Positions 43,599 through 52,841 of a stretch of DNA of 64,000 nucleotides are shown here, piece by piece. Position 1 is the stretch's first letter, and every line of letters starts with the position of its first letter. Source of the DNA: CATOSP01 sp034422355 (GTDB lineage: Bacteria; Chloroflexota; Dehalococcoidia; Lucifugimonadales; UBA3495); the NCBI GenBank assembly GCA_034422355.1, contig DAOUJS010000066.1, positions 19,358-83,357 on the forward strand, in the 5' to 3' direction. A program made the translations under genes and the position numbers. The notes under the pieces were generated by a model that had not been told where the DNA came from, did not search any database, and saw only the letters and a program-made list of their open reading frames with translations.

Positions 43599-44999
43599 AT
43601 GCCAGTCCTGAACGACGTACACTCCAGGCTCAACGCCTCGAACATGGCCCATGTCGCGGCGCCGGACAGTCCCGCGGGAGTATCCGGCGTCATCCTGGAA
43701 GCACGGGAGAGGGGGATTCCGATGTGTCCAGCAGGTTCCCGGCACTCGATGGGCGGTCAGCAGTTCCTCAATGGAGGGGTGTCACTCAGTTCAGAGGGTC
43801 TGAGGCGTATCGGCCCGTTGGACCGGGACTCAGGAACGGTATGGGTCCAATCGGGAGTCACCTGGCCTGCTCTGGTCGAATGGCTTTGCGAGGAACAGCG
43901 TCGGGAACCTCGGCAGTTGTCCATTATCCAGAAACAGACAGGCGCGGATGCTCTATCCTTGGGCGGCGCGCTTTCGTCAAATATCCACGGAAGGGTGCTG
44001 GGACGCAGTCCAATCGTGGCCGACGTCGAGTCGTTCCACATCACGACGGCGGACGGAAATAGGGTGTTGTGCAGCCGCGAGGACAACCCGGACCTGTTTC
44101 GACTGGCCATCGGAGGCTACGGGTTATTCGGGTTTATCGACGACATCAGGCTCAGACTTCAGGAACGTGCAACCCTGGTCAGACGTGTGCGGGAGACCAG
44201 TTTGGACAACGTGGTCGCAAGCCTGGAAGAGCAGACCAGGCAGGGAGCAACCTACGGAGATTTCCAGTTCAGTACGGACGAATCTTCGGTCAAGTTCATG
44301 GCCGAGGGGATCATGTCAACCTATACGCCGACCTCCGGCGAGGAGATACCGGCGACGGACCGGCTGGGCCTAAGCGCCGAGGACTGGTCGAGGCTCTACG
44401 TCCTGGCCCACACCGACAAGGCCAGGGCCTATGCGGAATACCGCAACCATTACTTCCGGACTGACGGGCAGGTCTACTGGTCCGACGAGCATCAATTCAG
44501 CCCATACCTGCCCGAGGCGGGAGATATGCTCTACCGGAGTATGGGCCGGAGTTTGGGATGGAAGACCTACGCATCGTTGATGATCTCCGAGCTTTACGTC
44601 CCCAGACCCCGGTTTGTTGAGTTTATGGAAGCAGCCCGGAGGTCCCTGCTCTCCTACCATGCGGACTTGGTGTACGGGACCGTCAGGCTCATCGAGGCCG
44701 AAGCCGAAACCCTGCTCCGTTGGGCGCGGCGGGACTACGCTTGCGTAATCTTCAACCTGCTGGTGGAACACTCGCCTGAAGGGATAGACCGGGGCCGCGC
44801 CCAGTTCCAGGCGCTGATTGACTGCGCCCTGGCTGAGGGTGGCTGCTACTACCTGACCTATCACCGTTGGTCGCGGCAAGACCAGGTGGAAACAGCCTAT
44901 CCGGAGTTCCGTGAGTTCCTGCGCCTGAAAGAACGACATGACCCCGGTGGGGTGTTCGCCAGCGACTGGTACAACCACCACCGGGACATGTTCGCCTGA
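43599..44999 (+). CDS. FAD-linked oxidoreductase (PCMH/FAD_binding_4 type)
   Basis: A 466-residue flavoprotein. The FAD domain shows GIPMCPAGSRHSMGGQQ (the His in R-H-S is where related lactone and alditol oxidases attach FAD covalently), TVWVQSGVTWPALVEWL and SLGGALSSNIHGR. A substrate domain and the C-terminal ASDWYNHHR resemble sugar-acid or alditol oxidases. ATG 43599 has AAGGGA upstream; an earlier in-frame TTG/ATG (43533/43539) adds a non-homologous leader. Substrate unknown. Confidence 0.85.
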   Translation: MPVLNDVHSRLNASNMAHVAAPDSPAGVSGVILEARERGIPMCPAGSRHSMGGQQFLNGGVSLSSEGLRRIGPLDRDSGTVWVQSGVTWPALVEWLCEEQRREPRQLSIIQKQTGADALSLGGALSSNIHGRVLGRSPIVADVESFHITTADGNRVLCSREDNPDLFRLAIGGYGLFGFIDDIRLRLQERATLVRRVRETSLDNVVASLEEQTRQGATYGDFQFSTDESSVKFMAEGIMSTYTPTSGEEIPATDRLGLSAEDWSRLYVLAHTDKARAYAEYRNHYFRTDGQVYWSDEHQFSPYLPEAGDMLYRSMGRSLGWKTYASLMISELYVPRPRFVEFMEAARRSLLSYHADLVYGTVRLIEAEAETLLRWARRDYACVIFNLLVEHSPEGIDRGRAQFQALIDCALAEGGCYYLTYHRWSRQDQVETAYPEFREFLRLKERHDPGGVFASDWYNHHRDMFA

Positions 45000-45008
45000 C
45001 CTCGCGGC

Positions 45009-45329
45009 TCAGTCCTGCATCTTGTCCGGGGTCAGCAGCTCCAGGAACTCGATGCGCTGGCTTTCGATGAACTCCCGTGCCTGAGCGCCCACCTGCAACG
45101 CCTCCCTGGGGATGTCGTTGCCGCCGCGCATGGGCGACATGATAGCCTCGTCGGTCCACTCCAGGACTACAATGTCCTGGTCTCCGGGTAAGGTGTAGCC
45201 GTTGAACGCCACGCGGAACTCGCCGCGATGTCCGGCGTCGTGGTAGATTTGGACCTGCTTGTGCACCAGGCTCGCAACACGCCGAGCCTCGCCGGGCTTG
45301 GTCTTGTATACTCTCCGTATCAGATACAT
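45009..45329 (-). CDS. Small alpha/beta protein, NIPSNAP/ABM-like
   Basis: A 106-residue protein (YLIRRVYKTKPGEARRVASLVHK; DIVVLEWTDE; ESQRIEFLELL) whose pattern of strands and helices suggests a ferredoxin-like dimeric fold as in NIPSNAP or antibiotic-biosynthesis monooxygenase proteins. The family call is weak. The ATG follows AGGAGAAC. It is convergent with the FAD-oxidase gene. Confidence 0.6.
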   Translation of the reverse strand: MYLIRRVYKTKPGEARRVASLVHKQVQIYHDAGHRGEFRVAFNGYTLPGDQDIVVLEWTDEAIMSPMRGGNDIPREALQVGAQAREFIESQRIEFLELLTPDKMQD

Positions 45330-45448
45330 GCTGTTCTCCTAAAAAGTGAGTCGATTGCGTCAGACACGTCGTACATTGTACAGCTAATGGAGACGGGGCT
45401 GGCAAGACCGGCCACCTGCACGGGAAATAAGACTTCGAGGTGAATCGT

Positions 45449-45871
45449 ATGGAATTCAGAGACTACGAGCGGTTCGTTCAAAACAACCACCGGGGGGTCA
45501 TAACCACGTTCCAGAGGAACGGTGCGGGCCACAGCAGTATAGTGGTCTGCGGCGCGTATCAGGGGAAGGCCGCATTCGTCATTGTTCGCGGGACCTCGGC
45601 CAAAGTCAGGAACCTTCGGCGCGACAACCGCTGCACCGTGATGGCGGTGGCCGATGATTGGCGCAGCTTCGCCGTGGTTGAGGGAGAAGCGGAGTTGAAG
45701 GACTACAGGAACACTGACCAGGAAGCAATGCGCGTGGAGTTGCGGGAGGTGTACCGGGCCTGCGGCGACAGCGACCACCCCGACTGGGAAGAATACGACC
45801 GGGCAATGGTGCAACAGGACGCCGTGATCGTGTTGGTGACTCCCCAGCGGGTCTATGGGATGATCCGGTAA
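45449..45871 (+). CDS. Pyridoxamine 5'-phosphate oxidase-fold flavin/F420-binding protein
   Basis: A 140-residue split-barrel protein: FVQNNHRGVITTFQRNG at the N-terminus, VRNLRRDNRCTVMAV in the middle (typical of the TIGR03618-type group) and VIVLVTPQRVYGM at the end. It may be an F420- or FMN-dependent reductase. ATG 45449 follows GAGGTG; GTG 45440 is possible. Confidence 0.82.
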   Translation: MEFRDYERFVQNNHRGVITTFQRNGAGHSSIVVCGAYQGKAAFVIVRGTSAKVRNLRRDNRCTVMAVADDWRSFAVVEGEAELKDYRNTDQEAMRVELREVYRACGDSDHPDWEEYDRAMVQQDAVIVLVTPQRVYGMIR

Positions 45872-46078
45872 GGCCAGTCTGTTCCCAGCGGGAAAAGAGA
45901 CACGGCCATAACAGTAGCGCGGCTCCGGGCGGGAGCATTGCTTGACACCGGATAGCCCCTTTGGTACAAGGAATCTACCGGACCCCTACGGCCGTGCGGT
46001 TTGACGGGCAGGCCTCTCACATGTGCAGGAGACGTTTCCATTCCACATAGACCGCACGAGCTCTGATGGAGGCGACAG

Positions 46079-47125
46079 ATGGGCGAAATACTGGGCATTG
46101 GACTTACCCACTACCCTGGCCTGATAGCCCCCGACGAAAACCGGGCGTTTCCACTGACCCGAACCCTCAAGAGCGACAGTCTGCCCGCGGAGTTGAAGAA
46201 CCCGGCCAACTGGCCCGAGGCCATGCGCATCGAGTACGGCGAGGATGAGGGTGTTGCGTCGTCACGCATCCACAGGCAGCGGCTGGTTGACGGGTTCCGA
46301 AAGCAGCGGGAGGAACTGGACGCTTTCAACCCGGACTTCGTGGTTATCTGGGGCGACGACCAGTACGAGAACTTCAAGGAGGACATCATCCCTCCGTTCT
46401 GCATCCTGGCATACGACGACATCGAGTGCCGTCCCATGATGAACCGGGACGGCAGCGCGAGGGACAACGTTTGGGGTGAACCGGGGGACAAGGTGTTCAA
46501 GTACCAGGGACACCCCGGCGCCAAGGCGCTGGTGAGCGGCCTGATTGACCAGGGCATAGACATGGCGTACGCATACAAGCCCTTGCATGAGCAGGGCGGC
46601 CTGGGCCACGCCATCATCAACACCCTGCTCTACCTGGACTATGACCGCAAGGGCTTCGACTATCCGGTGGTCCCATTCCTGGTCAACTGCTACGGCAGCA
46701 AGGTCATCCGCAACCGGGGCGGCGCGGTGGAGTACGGTACGGAGGACGACCCTCCCGGCCCGTCGCCCAAGAGGTGCATGGAGGTCGGAGCGGCGACCGT
46801 CCGGGCGTTGAAGGACTCACCGTGGCGGGTTGCGTTGATTGCGTCCTCCAGTTGGTCTCACGCCTTCCTAACGAGGAAGAACAACCTTCTCTACCCGGAT
46901 ATCGAGTCAGACCGGGCGCGGTTCGAGGAACTGAAGGACGGGGACTACGACGCCTGGCGGCGGCTATCCACAGGCCAGATAGAAGAGGCAGGCCAGCAGG
47001 AGATGCTCAACTGGATGTGCCTGGCCGGAGCAATGGATGAGTTGGACCGGAAGCCGGAGATACTGGACTATATCGAGACTTACGTGTTCAATTCCCAGAA
47101 GTGCCTGGCCCTGTTCAAGCCGTAA
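46079..47125 (+). CDS. Extradiol dioxygenase class III-type (LigB family) protein
   Basis: A 348-residue member of the LigB family, which cleaves catecholic rings next to the hydroxyls with non-heme Fe(II). Conserved features are GLTHYPGL (metal His near the start), VVIWGDDQYENF, a second His in GGLGHAIINT, and SSSWSHAFL. Its substrate is unknown. GGAGG lies in front of the ATG. A terminator hairpin follows the gene. Confidence 0.85.
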   Translation: MGEILGIGLTHYPGLIAPDENRAFPLTRTLKSDSLPAELKNPANWPEAMRIEYGEDEGVASSRIHRQRLVDGFRKQREELDAFNPDFVVIWGDDQYENFKEDIIPPFCILAYDDIECRPMMNRDGSARDNVWGEPGDKVFKYQGHPGAKALVSGLIDQGIDMAYAYKPLHEQGGLGHAIINTLLYLDYDRKGFDYPVVPFLVNCYGSKVIRNRGGAVEYGTEDDPPGPSPKRCMEVGAATVRALKDSPWRVALIASSSWSHAFLTRKNNLLYPDIESDRARFEELKDGDYDAWRRLSTGQIEEAGQQEMLNWMCLAGAMDELDRKPEILDYIETYVFNSQKCLALFKP

Positions 47126-47195
47126 CACCAAGGCACCCTCGGCAATACAGCCATAGGCGGCATCCAAGTACAGGTAGAAGGCCCCGTACACATCC

Positions 47196-47223
47196 AAGGC
47201 CCCGCTCGTGGAAGCGGGGCCTT
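47196..47223. terminator. Bidirectional Rho-independent terminator
   Basis: Perfect inverted repeat AAGGCCCCGCT/AGCGGGGCCTT with a 6-base loop, T-rich on both sides. It lies between the convergent LigB-type and LLM genes. Confidence 0.85.
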
Positions 47224-47281
47224 TCCTATTCAATCTACAAGCAGTCCCGGCAGCCACAGGGCCGGGATGCACGGTTGGGGG

Positions 47282-48481
47282 CTACTCGTATGGCTGCAAC
47301 TGAATTTCGTGCAACTGGGGGATAACTTCCTCCCCAAGAAGCTGGATGGAGCGCATCACATCAGCGTGGGCCATGTCGCCTTCGTTGCCGTAAATGTGCA
47401 GGTAGCCGGGGCTGAGCCGCTGGATGACCTCGGTCAACTTCCGAGCCACCGTGTCAGGGTTGCCGACTATGATGTTGTTCACATCCTGCAACTGCTGGTA
47501 GCTGAAACCAATGCCAAGGCCGCCGCCGCCGGCCACGTTGCCGGTGGGGCGTTGGGCCTTGACGTTGACCGCCTCACGGGACTGGTAGCCAGGCGGGTCA
47601 TTGTGCTCCATCGGGCCGCGCTGGCGGTGTCCGATGGTCCACATGAACTTCTCGCCGATCTCGATGGCCTTTTCATCGGTGTCGGCAACCAGGCATCTGA
47701 GCAGGTAGCCGAAGTGTTCCGGCCCGGGCTGGTAGCCCACATCATGGGCCGTTTCGATGTATACCTGCTTCAGCCATTCTGTCGTGTCTACCAGGGCGCC
47801 CAGGTTCATGTAAGGGTGTCCGTGCCTGGCTGCCCAGACGACGCTTTCGGGGCTGCCGGTACCGGGGAACCAGATGTCCGGGTGAGGCTTCTGCATGGGC
47901 ACGACCCAGGGGTTGACCACACGGTACTGGTAGTACTTGCCTTCATACCGGAATGGGCCGGGTTCGGTCCAGCACTTGATGATGAGGTCGTGGGCCTCCT
48001 CGAACCGCTCCCGGTTTTCCGGCGGGGCTATGCCTCCCTGGAGGGTCTCCACGGCGGTGCCCCGAACGAATCCGGAGATGATCCTGCCGCCGGAGTAACA
48101 GTCCAGCATGGCAATCTCTTCGGCCATGCGAATGGGGTCGTTGACCGCGATGACGTTGCCCAGGATGGCGATCTTGGCCCGCTTGGTGACCTTGGATATG
48201 ACGGCGGCGTCGAGATTCACCGACGGCTTCATGCACCAGTATGAAGCGTGGTGTTCATTGCTCATAATGCCGTCGAACCCCACCTCATCGGCCAGAGCGT
48301 ACTGCTCGTGGTACTGGTTATACAGGACGCTGGCCCTGGCGGGGTCGAAGTAGGTGTTGGGGAAACCGAGGCGCCCCGACTCGTACTGCTCAAGGTCCTC
48401 GTCGGTGACGTGGCCGTAGGGTTGCTCAGTGAAATAATAGACTTCAACTTTGTCCGTGGGCCGGGATAGCTGGTCAACCAT
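47282..48481 (-). CDS. LLM-class flavin-dependent oxidoreductase
   Basis: A 399-residue luciferase-like monooxygenase. It has a bacterial-luciferase fold start (KVEVYYFTEQPYG), a FMN-site region (RAKIAILGNVIAVNDPIRMAEEIAMLD) and GGRIISGFVRGTAVE. The family oxidises or desulfurises organic compounds with FMNH2 or F420; substrate unknown. The ATG has AAGGAGG upstream. It faces the LigB-type gene across a terminator. Confidence 0.92.
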   Translation of the reverse strand: MVDQLSRPTDKVEVYYFTEQPYGHVTDEDLEQYESGRLGFPNTYFDPARASVLYNQYHEQYALADEVGFDGIMSNEHHASYWCMKPSVNLDAAVISKVTKRAKIAILGNVIAVNDPIRMAEEIAMLDCYSGGRIISGFVRGTAVETLQGGIAPPENRERFEEAHDLIIKCWTEPGPFRYEGKYYQYRVVNPWVVPMQKPHPDIWFPGTGSPESVVWAARHGHPYMNLGALVDTTEWLKQVYIETAHDVGYQPGPEHFGYLLRCLVADTDEKAIEIGEKFMWTIGHRQRGPMEHNDPPGYQSREAVNVKAQRPTGNVAGGGGLGIGFSYQQLQDVNNIIVGNPDTVARKLTEVIQRLSPGYLHIYGNEGDMAHADVMRSIQLLGEEVIPQLHEIQLQPYE

Positions 48482-49044
48482 CAGTCCCTCCTTGTGATTG
48501 GCGCTGGCTGAATGGTCCAGGGCGAGCTAAGGTCGCGGGAAACAGGATGGCAATCGACTGGGCCTCATCAGGGTCGAATCCTGCCGCGCACGCCCATTAT
48601 AGGGGCAGTCCCACACCGTATCAACAGCCGAGGAGATACCTGGCAGCGTCCCGAATCGGGTGGTACAGCCTGCTTCCGCAGAGTGATGGGTCAGGGACCC
48701 CGACCAAGACCGGTCATTTTCTCGCGTCCCTGGGATTGGAAAGAGCACGCATAAGAGACACATTCCCCCAGAGTTCCTCTGACTCCAACTTCCTACAGGG
48801 AATACGTGATAGTAAGGTGCGCTCGGGCCTGGAAAGGACCAAGTGTCAGGGAACCAGGCCACCCAAATGGAACGTTACAGCTATAGATGGCCATCTCCAG
48901 GTTACGCCTATGCGGTCGCTGCGCTTTTCGGGCGTTATATTCGCAAGTGTGACAAGGCTATCGCCGTTGTAGAATGGGCATGGTCCTCGAAAGGCCATTA
49001 CACCAAGTATCATCACGGATAGACTGCCAGGAAAGGACAACAGC
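48482..49044. other. Intergenic region, no recognisable gene
   Basis: Open frames here are short, overlap each other and have no family-like motifs. I see no tRNA, hairpin with T-run or known riboswitch. The region separates the LLM gene (leftward) from the cyclase gene (rightward), so it probably carries both promoters. Confidence 0.6.
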
Positions 49045-49995
49045 ATGGCGCGCGAAATTCCGTCGGAAGCTAGAGTTTTGGAATGGATGAACTCGCTCAG
49101 CAATTGGGGACGCTGGGGCGCGGGCGACCAATTGGGATGTCTTAACCTGATTACTCCCGCCAAGCGCAAGCAGGCCGCTGCGTTGGTGCAGGACGGCGTA
49201 TCGGTTAGCTGCGCCCGGCCAATCGTGACCGATATGACCGCCGACGTAACATACCAGGTGCAGCGTTTCATGGTGGACAGCGGCGAGGGCAGGGACACCG
49301 ACCCGCCGGAGCGCAAGCTGACCCGGCGGGGAGCAGCCGAGTTCATCGGGATGGTGTTTCATGGGCAGACCATCACGCACATCGATGCGCTGTCACACTA
49401 TTCATGGGAAGGCAAGCTCTACAATGGCCAGCCCGCCAACCGGATAACGTCGAGGGAAGGGGCGCAGACCCACTCCATCGAACCGGCGGCGGCCAACGGC
49501 ATCGTCACCCGCGGGGTGCTGCTGGACATCCCGACAGTGCGGGGCGTGCCCTGGATGGACGCCACGGACCCGGTGATGCCCGAGGACCTGGAGGCGGCGG
49601 AGCAGGCCCACGGCGTCCGGGTGGAGGAAGGGGACGTCCTGCTGGTGCGGACCGGCAACTATCGCAAGCGATTGGACACAGGGCCCGTTCCCGGTTCGGA
49701 GCCGATGACGGCCTGCCAGGTAGCCTGCACTCCCTGGTTCAAGGAGCGGGGCGTGGCTATGCTGGGCACAGACACGTCCAACGACTGTCGGCCCGGGCAC
49801 TACGCGACGATAGTATCACCGACTCATACTATGTGCCTGGTAACGCTGGGCCTATGGCTGATCGACAACGCGAACCTGGAGGAGTTGAGCGAGACCTGCC
49901 GGGAGCGGGGCCGCTACGAGTTTATGTTGACTCTTGCACCACTGAAGCTGCGCAACGTGACCGGCTCGCCGGTGAACCCAATCGCCATCTTTTAG
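49045..49995 (+). CDS. Cyclase-family (kynurenine formamidase-like) hydrolase
   Basis: A 316-residue metal-dependent amidohydrolase of the cyclase family. The metal motif H-x-D-x3-H is in QTITHIDALSHYSW, with EEGDVLLVRTGNY and DTSNDCRPGH further along. The substrate could be a formyl-amide or lactone. The ATG is at 49045 with AAAGGA upstream. It ends 4 bp into the convergent membrane-protein gene. Confidence 0.88.
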   Translation: MAREIPSEARVLEWMNSLSNWGRWGAGDQLGCLNLITPAKRKQAAALVQDGVSVSCARPIVTDMTADVTYQVQRFMVDSGEGRDTDPPERKLTRRGAAEFIGMVFHGQTITHIDALSHYSWEGKLYNGQPANRITSREGAQTHSIEPAAANGIVTRGVLLDIPTVRGVPWMDATDPVMPEDLEAAEQAHGVRVEEGDVLLVRTGNYRKRLDTGPVPGSEPMTACQVACTPWFKERGVAMLGTDTSNDCRPGHYATIVSPTHTMCLVTLGLWLIDNANLEELSETCRERGRYEFMLTLAPLKLRNVTGSPVNPIAIF

Positions 49996-50735
49996 GCAGC
50001 GGTCTGTGGTCCCGAAGCCCTGATTCGACTTCTGCGCCGAGGATTTTGACTCGACCGCCACCTGCTGCGGACTGAAGGAAAGACCGAGAACAGCAGTAAC
50101 GACGCTCCTGCAAGCATGGCTATTGCCCCGGCGTGGGACACGGTTCCCGCCAGTTGCCAAACTACGGGAGGGACGGTTTCGCCGATATAACTGGTTACAT
50201 CGGGCTGTAGCGTCTGGTCTATTCCGATCTGGGAAGCGGTCAGGTCTGCCAGTCTGTTTGGCAAGCGGACCGCGAGCAGGGCTGCGGCAGCCCATGTTAC
50301 CCCGCCTGTGATGGCCACCGTTCCTCCCAGCCATTGCAACCCAAGGAGCACCCTGGAGGCGAACAGCATTACCAGCGCCAACCCACCCCCGGCAATCAGA
50401 GGCAAAGCTGCCCCTCGCGCTAACTCCTGGGAGCGAGCCAGCCATAGGCGAAGCTCGTTTGTTCGCTCAGTGAACCCTGCCGGGGCTGGCCGGCTTTCTG
50501 GGTTCGTCCCGGCAAGCACACCCTGGTGCGGCCAATTGTCGAGCAGGACCGTCGTTACCGTGTGTCCCCAGACCAGCAGCAACAGTCCGGCGGCGACGGT
50601 CATAGCCAAAGCCAATGCCGCAACCGGGCGCAATAAGTCTAGGACATAGAGGATCCGAGACAAAGCGACGGGATACTGACCGGATAGCGCGGGCACCCGG
50701 CAGCGGCTATTGTTTGTCAAGGCTGGCAGTCTCAC
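49992..50735 (-). CDS. Membrane protein of unknown function
   Basis: A roughly 247-residue protein with about four hydrophobic segments (LLRPVAALALAMTVAAGLLLLVW; ALPLIAGGGLALVMLFASRVLL; a third TVAITGGVTWAAAALLAV; a fourth IAMLAGASLLLFSVF) and a basic C-terminus. The start is uncertain: GTG 50735 avoids overlap with the htpX stop; the frame is open to 50798. No family recognised. Confidence 0.6.
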   Translation of the reverse strand: MRLPALTNNSRCRVPALSGQYPVALSRILYVLDLLRPVAALALAMTVAAGLLLLVWGHTVTTVLLDNWPHQGVLAGTNPESRPAPAGFTERTNELRLWLARSQELARGAALPLIAGGGLALVMLFASRVLLGLQWLGGTVAITGGVTWAAAALLAVRLPNRLADLTASQIGIDQTLQPDVTSYIGETVPPVVWQLAGTVSHAGAIAMLAGASLLLFSVFPSVRSRWRSSQNPRRRSRIRASGPQTAA

Positions 50736-50751
50736 CGGAAAGGGTCGAAGG

Positions 50752-51600
50752 CTAGAAGCCGGGGCGCATTTCCCGCAGGCGCCTGACCCGTTCTTCAATG
50801 GGCGGGTGGGTCGAGAAGAGCCGGGCCATGCTCTTGCCGCTTAGGGGGTTGACGATGAACAGGTGAGAGGCGGATTCGGAGACCCGCATGGGCCGGACCT
50901 CGCTGCCCATCTCCAGCTTTTCCAGGGCGCTGGCAAGGGCGTGGGGGTCGCCGCACGTCTTGGCCCCGGTGGCATCGGCCTGGTATTCCCTGGCGCGGGA
51001 GATGGCAAGCCGCACTAGGGTGGCGGCAATCGGCATGATGATGGCGGCGACCAACAAGCCGATGATGCCGCCTCCGCGGTCCCGGTCTCCGCCGAAACTT
51101 CCAAAAATGGCGGCGAATTGGGCCATGAACGCCAGCATTGAGATGGCTCCTGCTATGCTGGCCACGACCGCCATTATCAGGGTGTCTCGGTTGCCGACGT
51201 GGGCCATTTCATGGGCCAGCACTGCGCTGAGTTCCTCGCGGGTCAGAATACGGCGGATACCGGTCGTTACCGCCACCGTTGCGTGGTTAGGGCTTCGCCC
51301 GGTGGCAAAAGCGTTGGGCGAGTCAGAGTCGATCTCGTAGACCTTGGGCATTGGCAGCCCCGCCAGGGATGCCTGGTGCGCCACCAGCCCGTATAGTTCC
51401 GGGTCCTCCTGCTCGGTGATCTCATAGGCGTGGGTCATGCCCAATGCGATGCGGTCACTGAACCAGTAGGCGCCGAAATTCATAACGATGGCGAATATGA
51501 GGGCGATGAAGATACCCACTTCCCCACCGATAAGCCCGCCCACCATGAGGAGCAGGCCGGTGAGGACCATCAGGAAGAAAAATGTCTTAATGGTGTTCAT
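50752..51600 (-). CDS. htpX: Membrane zinc metalloprotease HtpX
   Basis: A 282-residue M48B protease for quality control of membrane proteins. Two N-terminal helices (KTFFFLMVLTGLLLMVGG; VGIFIALIFAIVMNFGAYW) are followed by the zinc motif H130-E-M-A-H134, then MAVVASIAGAISMLAF and SRAREYQADATGA. ATG 51600 starts at MNTIKTFFF; the frame is open to 51624. The promoter region upstream has unusual repeats. Confidence 0.95.
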   Translation of the reverse strand: MNTIKTFFFLMVLTGLLLMVGGLIGGEVGIFIALIFAIVMNFGAYWFSDRIALGMTHAYEITEQEDPELYGLVAHQASLAGLPMPKVYEIDSDSPNAFATGRSPNHATVAVTTGIRRILTREELSAVLAHEMAHVGNRDTLIMAVVASIAGAISMLAFMAQFAAIFGSFGGDRDRGGGIIGLLVAAIIMPIAATLVRLAISRAREYQADATGAKTCGDPHALASALEKLEMGSEVRPMRVSESASHLFIVNPLSGKSMARLFSTHPPIEERVRRLREMRPGF

Positions 51601-51699
51601 TGCGCTGTCGTTCTCCCACCACACTCCGGCGGACGATGGTATGTGAGCCGGAACGTCCTAACTCTGGATAAAGCCCTTGCCAATAGCCCCACACTATAT

Positions 51700-51729
51700 A
51701 AGTACGTTGCATCATAGAAGTACGTTGCA
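51700..51729. repeat. Direct repeat AAGTACGTTGCA x2, period 18 bp
   Basis: Exact copies at 51700-51711 and 51718-51729. On the minus strand they lie just upstream of a TATA-like -10 for htpX, which suggests a regulator binding site. Confidence 0.8.
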
Positions 51730-51766
51730 GCCTGGCGATTGTATCTCCAGGCTGCTGGAGATACAA
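51728..51766. promoter_or_regulatory. Two overlapping, mutually exclusive inverted repeats
   Basis: CAGCCTGG (51728-51735) pairs with CCAGGCTG (51747-51754), while TTGTATCTCCAG (51739-51750) pairs perfectly with CTGGAGATACAA (51755-51766). The two stems share bases and cannot form together. Confidence 0.75.
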
Positions 51767-51910
51767 ATTGAAGTCCCGTCGGAGCAACCGGAGTTCTGTA
51801 TAACGATTATATCATCCATTGTGTGCAATCCCGCTATATCAAATATCCCCGGCGCGTCTGAACAGAGTCCCACTGTCGCCCGTTTGTGAACAGGACGGGA
51901 TGCCGGGAGT

Positions 51911-51940
51911 TTGACACGCCGCGAGCGTTGGTGATATGTT
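51911..51940 (+). promoter_or_regulatory. Promoter of etfB-etfA
   Basis: TTGACA (51911-51916), 18-base spacer and TATGTT (51935-51940) with an upstream TGA (extended -10). It is 42 bases before the etfB start. Confidence 0.55.
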
Positions 51941-51981
51941 TCACGCAGTTTGAGCCAGCGTATATATCTGGAGGATTCCAC

Positions 51982-52782
51982 ATGCCGGTGAACATCGCCG
52001 TGCTCGCCAAGCAGGTAATCGACCCGGAAATGCCCCTGGCCGCATTTCGCATCGACGATGAAGCAAAGGCCGTGGTGCCTCCGGCGAACATTCCCCCGGT
52101 TGTCAACGGTTTCGACGAGAACGCCGTGGAGGCGGCCCTCCAGATCAAGGACTCGCAGGAGGCTACAGTCACCGTGCTATCAATGGGCACATCCTTTGCC
52201 CTGGACGTGATGAAGAAACCGCTGTCGATGGGGGCGGACGAGTTGGTCCTGCTTCAGGATGACTCTTTCGAAAACACAATCGACAGCTTCTTCACCGCTC
52301 AGGTCCTGACCAGCGCAATCAACAAGCTGGGCGGGTTCGATCTGATCATCTGCGGGCGTCAGGCCTCTGACTGGGACAACGCACAGGTCCCCCTGGGCGT
52401 GGCGGAGATTTTGGGACTCTCCACTGTAGCCCTGGGCAAGAAGGTTGACGTGGTGGGTGAAAAGGTCTCAGTGGAACGGGTCACTCCCGACGGTTATGAA
52501 GTGGTGGAAGCCCCGTTGCCGGCGCTGGTCACTGTGAGCAACGAATTGGGCCAACCCCGGTATCCAACCCTGCGCGGCATCATGGCCGCTACCCGGAAAC
52601 GGCCCACCATCTGGAGCGCGGCTGACCTGGACATGGATGCCGGACAGCTAGAGCCGCGCGTTACGTTGCGAAACCTCTTCATCCCGGTCAGCGAGCAGCA
52701 GTGCGAGATAGTCGAGGGTGAGGATGGCGCAGATGCAGGCAGGCAACTGGCCCTGCGGCTGCGGGAAGCTAAGATAATCTAA
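51982..52782 (+). CDS. etfB: Electron transfer flavoprotein subunit beta
   Basis: A 266-residue EtfB (VNIAVLAKQVIDPEMPLAAFRI; ENAVEAALQIKDSQEATVTVLSMG; LIICGRQASDWDNAQVPLGVAEILG) that binds AMP and, with EtfA, carries electrons from acyl-CoA and other dehydrogenases to the quinone pool. ATG 51982 follows GGAGG; the frame is open to 51886. Confidence 0.96.
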   Translation: MPVNIAVLAKQVIDPEMPLAAFRIDDEAKAVVPPANIPPVVNGFDENAVEAALQIKDSQEATVTVLSMGTSFALDVMKKPLSMGADELVLLQDDSFENTIDSFFTAQVLTSAINKLGGFDLIICGRQASDWDNAQVPLGVAEILGLSTVALGKKVDVVGEKVSVERVTPDGYEVVEAPLPALVTVSNELGQPRYPTLRGIMAATRKRPTIWSAADLDMDAGQLEPRVTLRNLFIPVSEQQCEIVEGEDGADAGRQLALRLREAKII

Positions 52783-52841
52783 ATTTCCCCTTACCCCACT
52801 GCTCAAGAGGGACAACGGGGATTCCTACCAATGGAGGAACG

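Larger units (their letters stand above)
51601..51981. other. htpX-etfB divergent regulatory region
   Basis: About 380 bases with no gene. It holds two direct repeats, two alternative hairpins and a promoter, listed separately. It is noticeably more AT-rich than its surroundings. Confidence 0.6.

Noticed and set aside
47267..48244. 325-codon plus-strand frame inside the LLM gene
   Set aside because: The LLM protein on the minus strand is unambiguous; this frame is a shadow.
48547..48972. 141-codon open frame in the gap before the cyclase gene
   Set aside because: There is no ribosome-binding site or family pattern, and it overlaps an equally good frame on the other strand.
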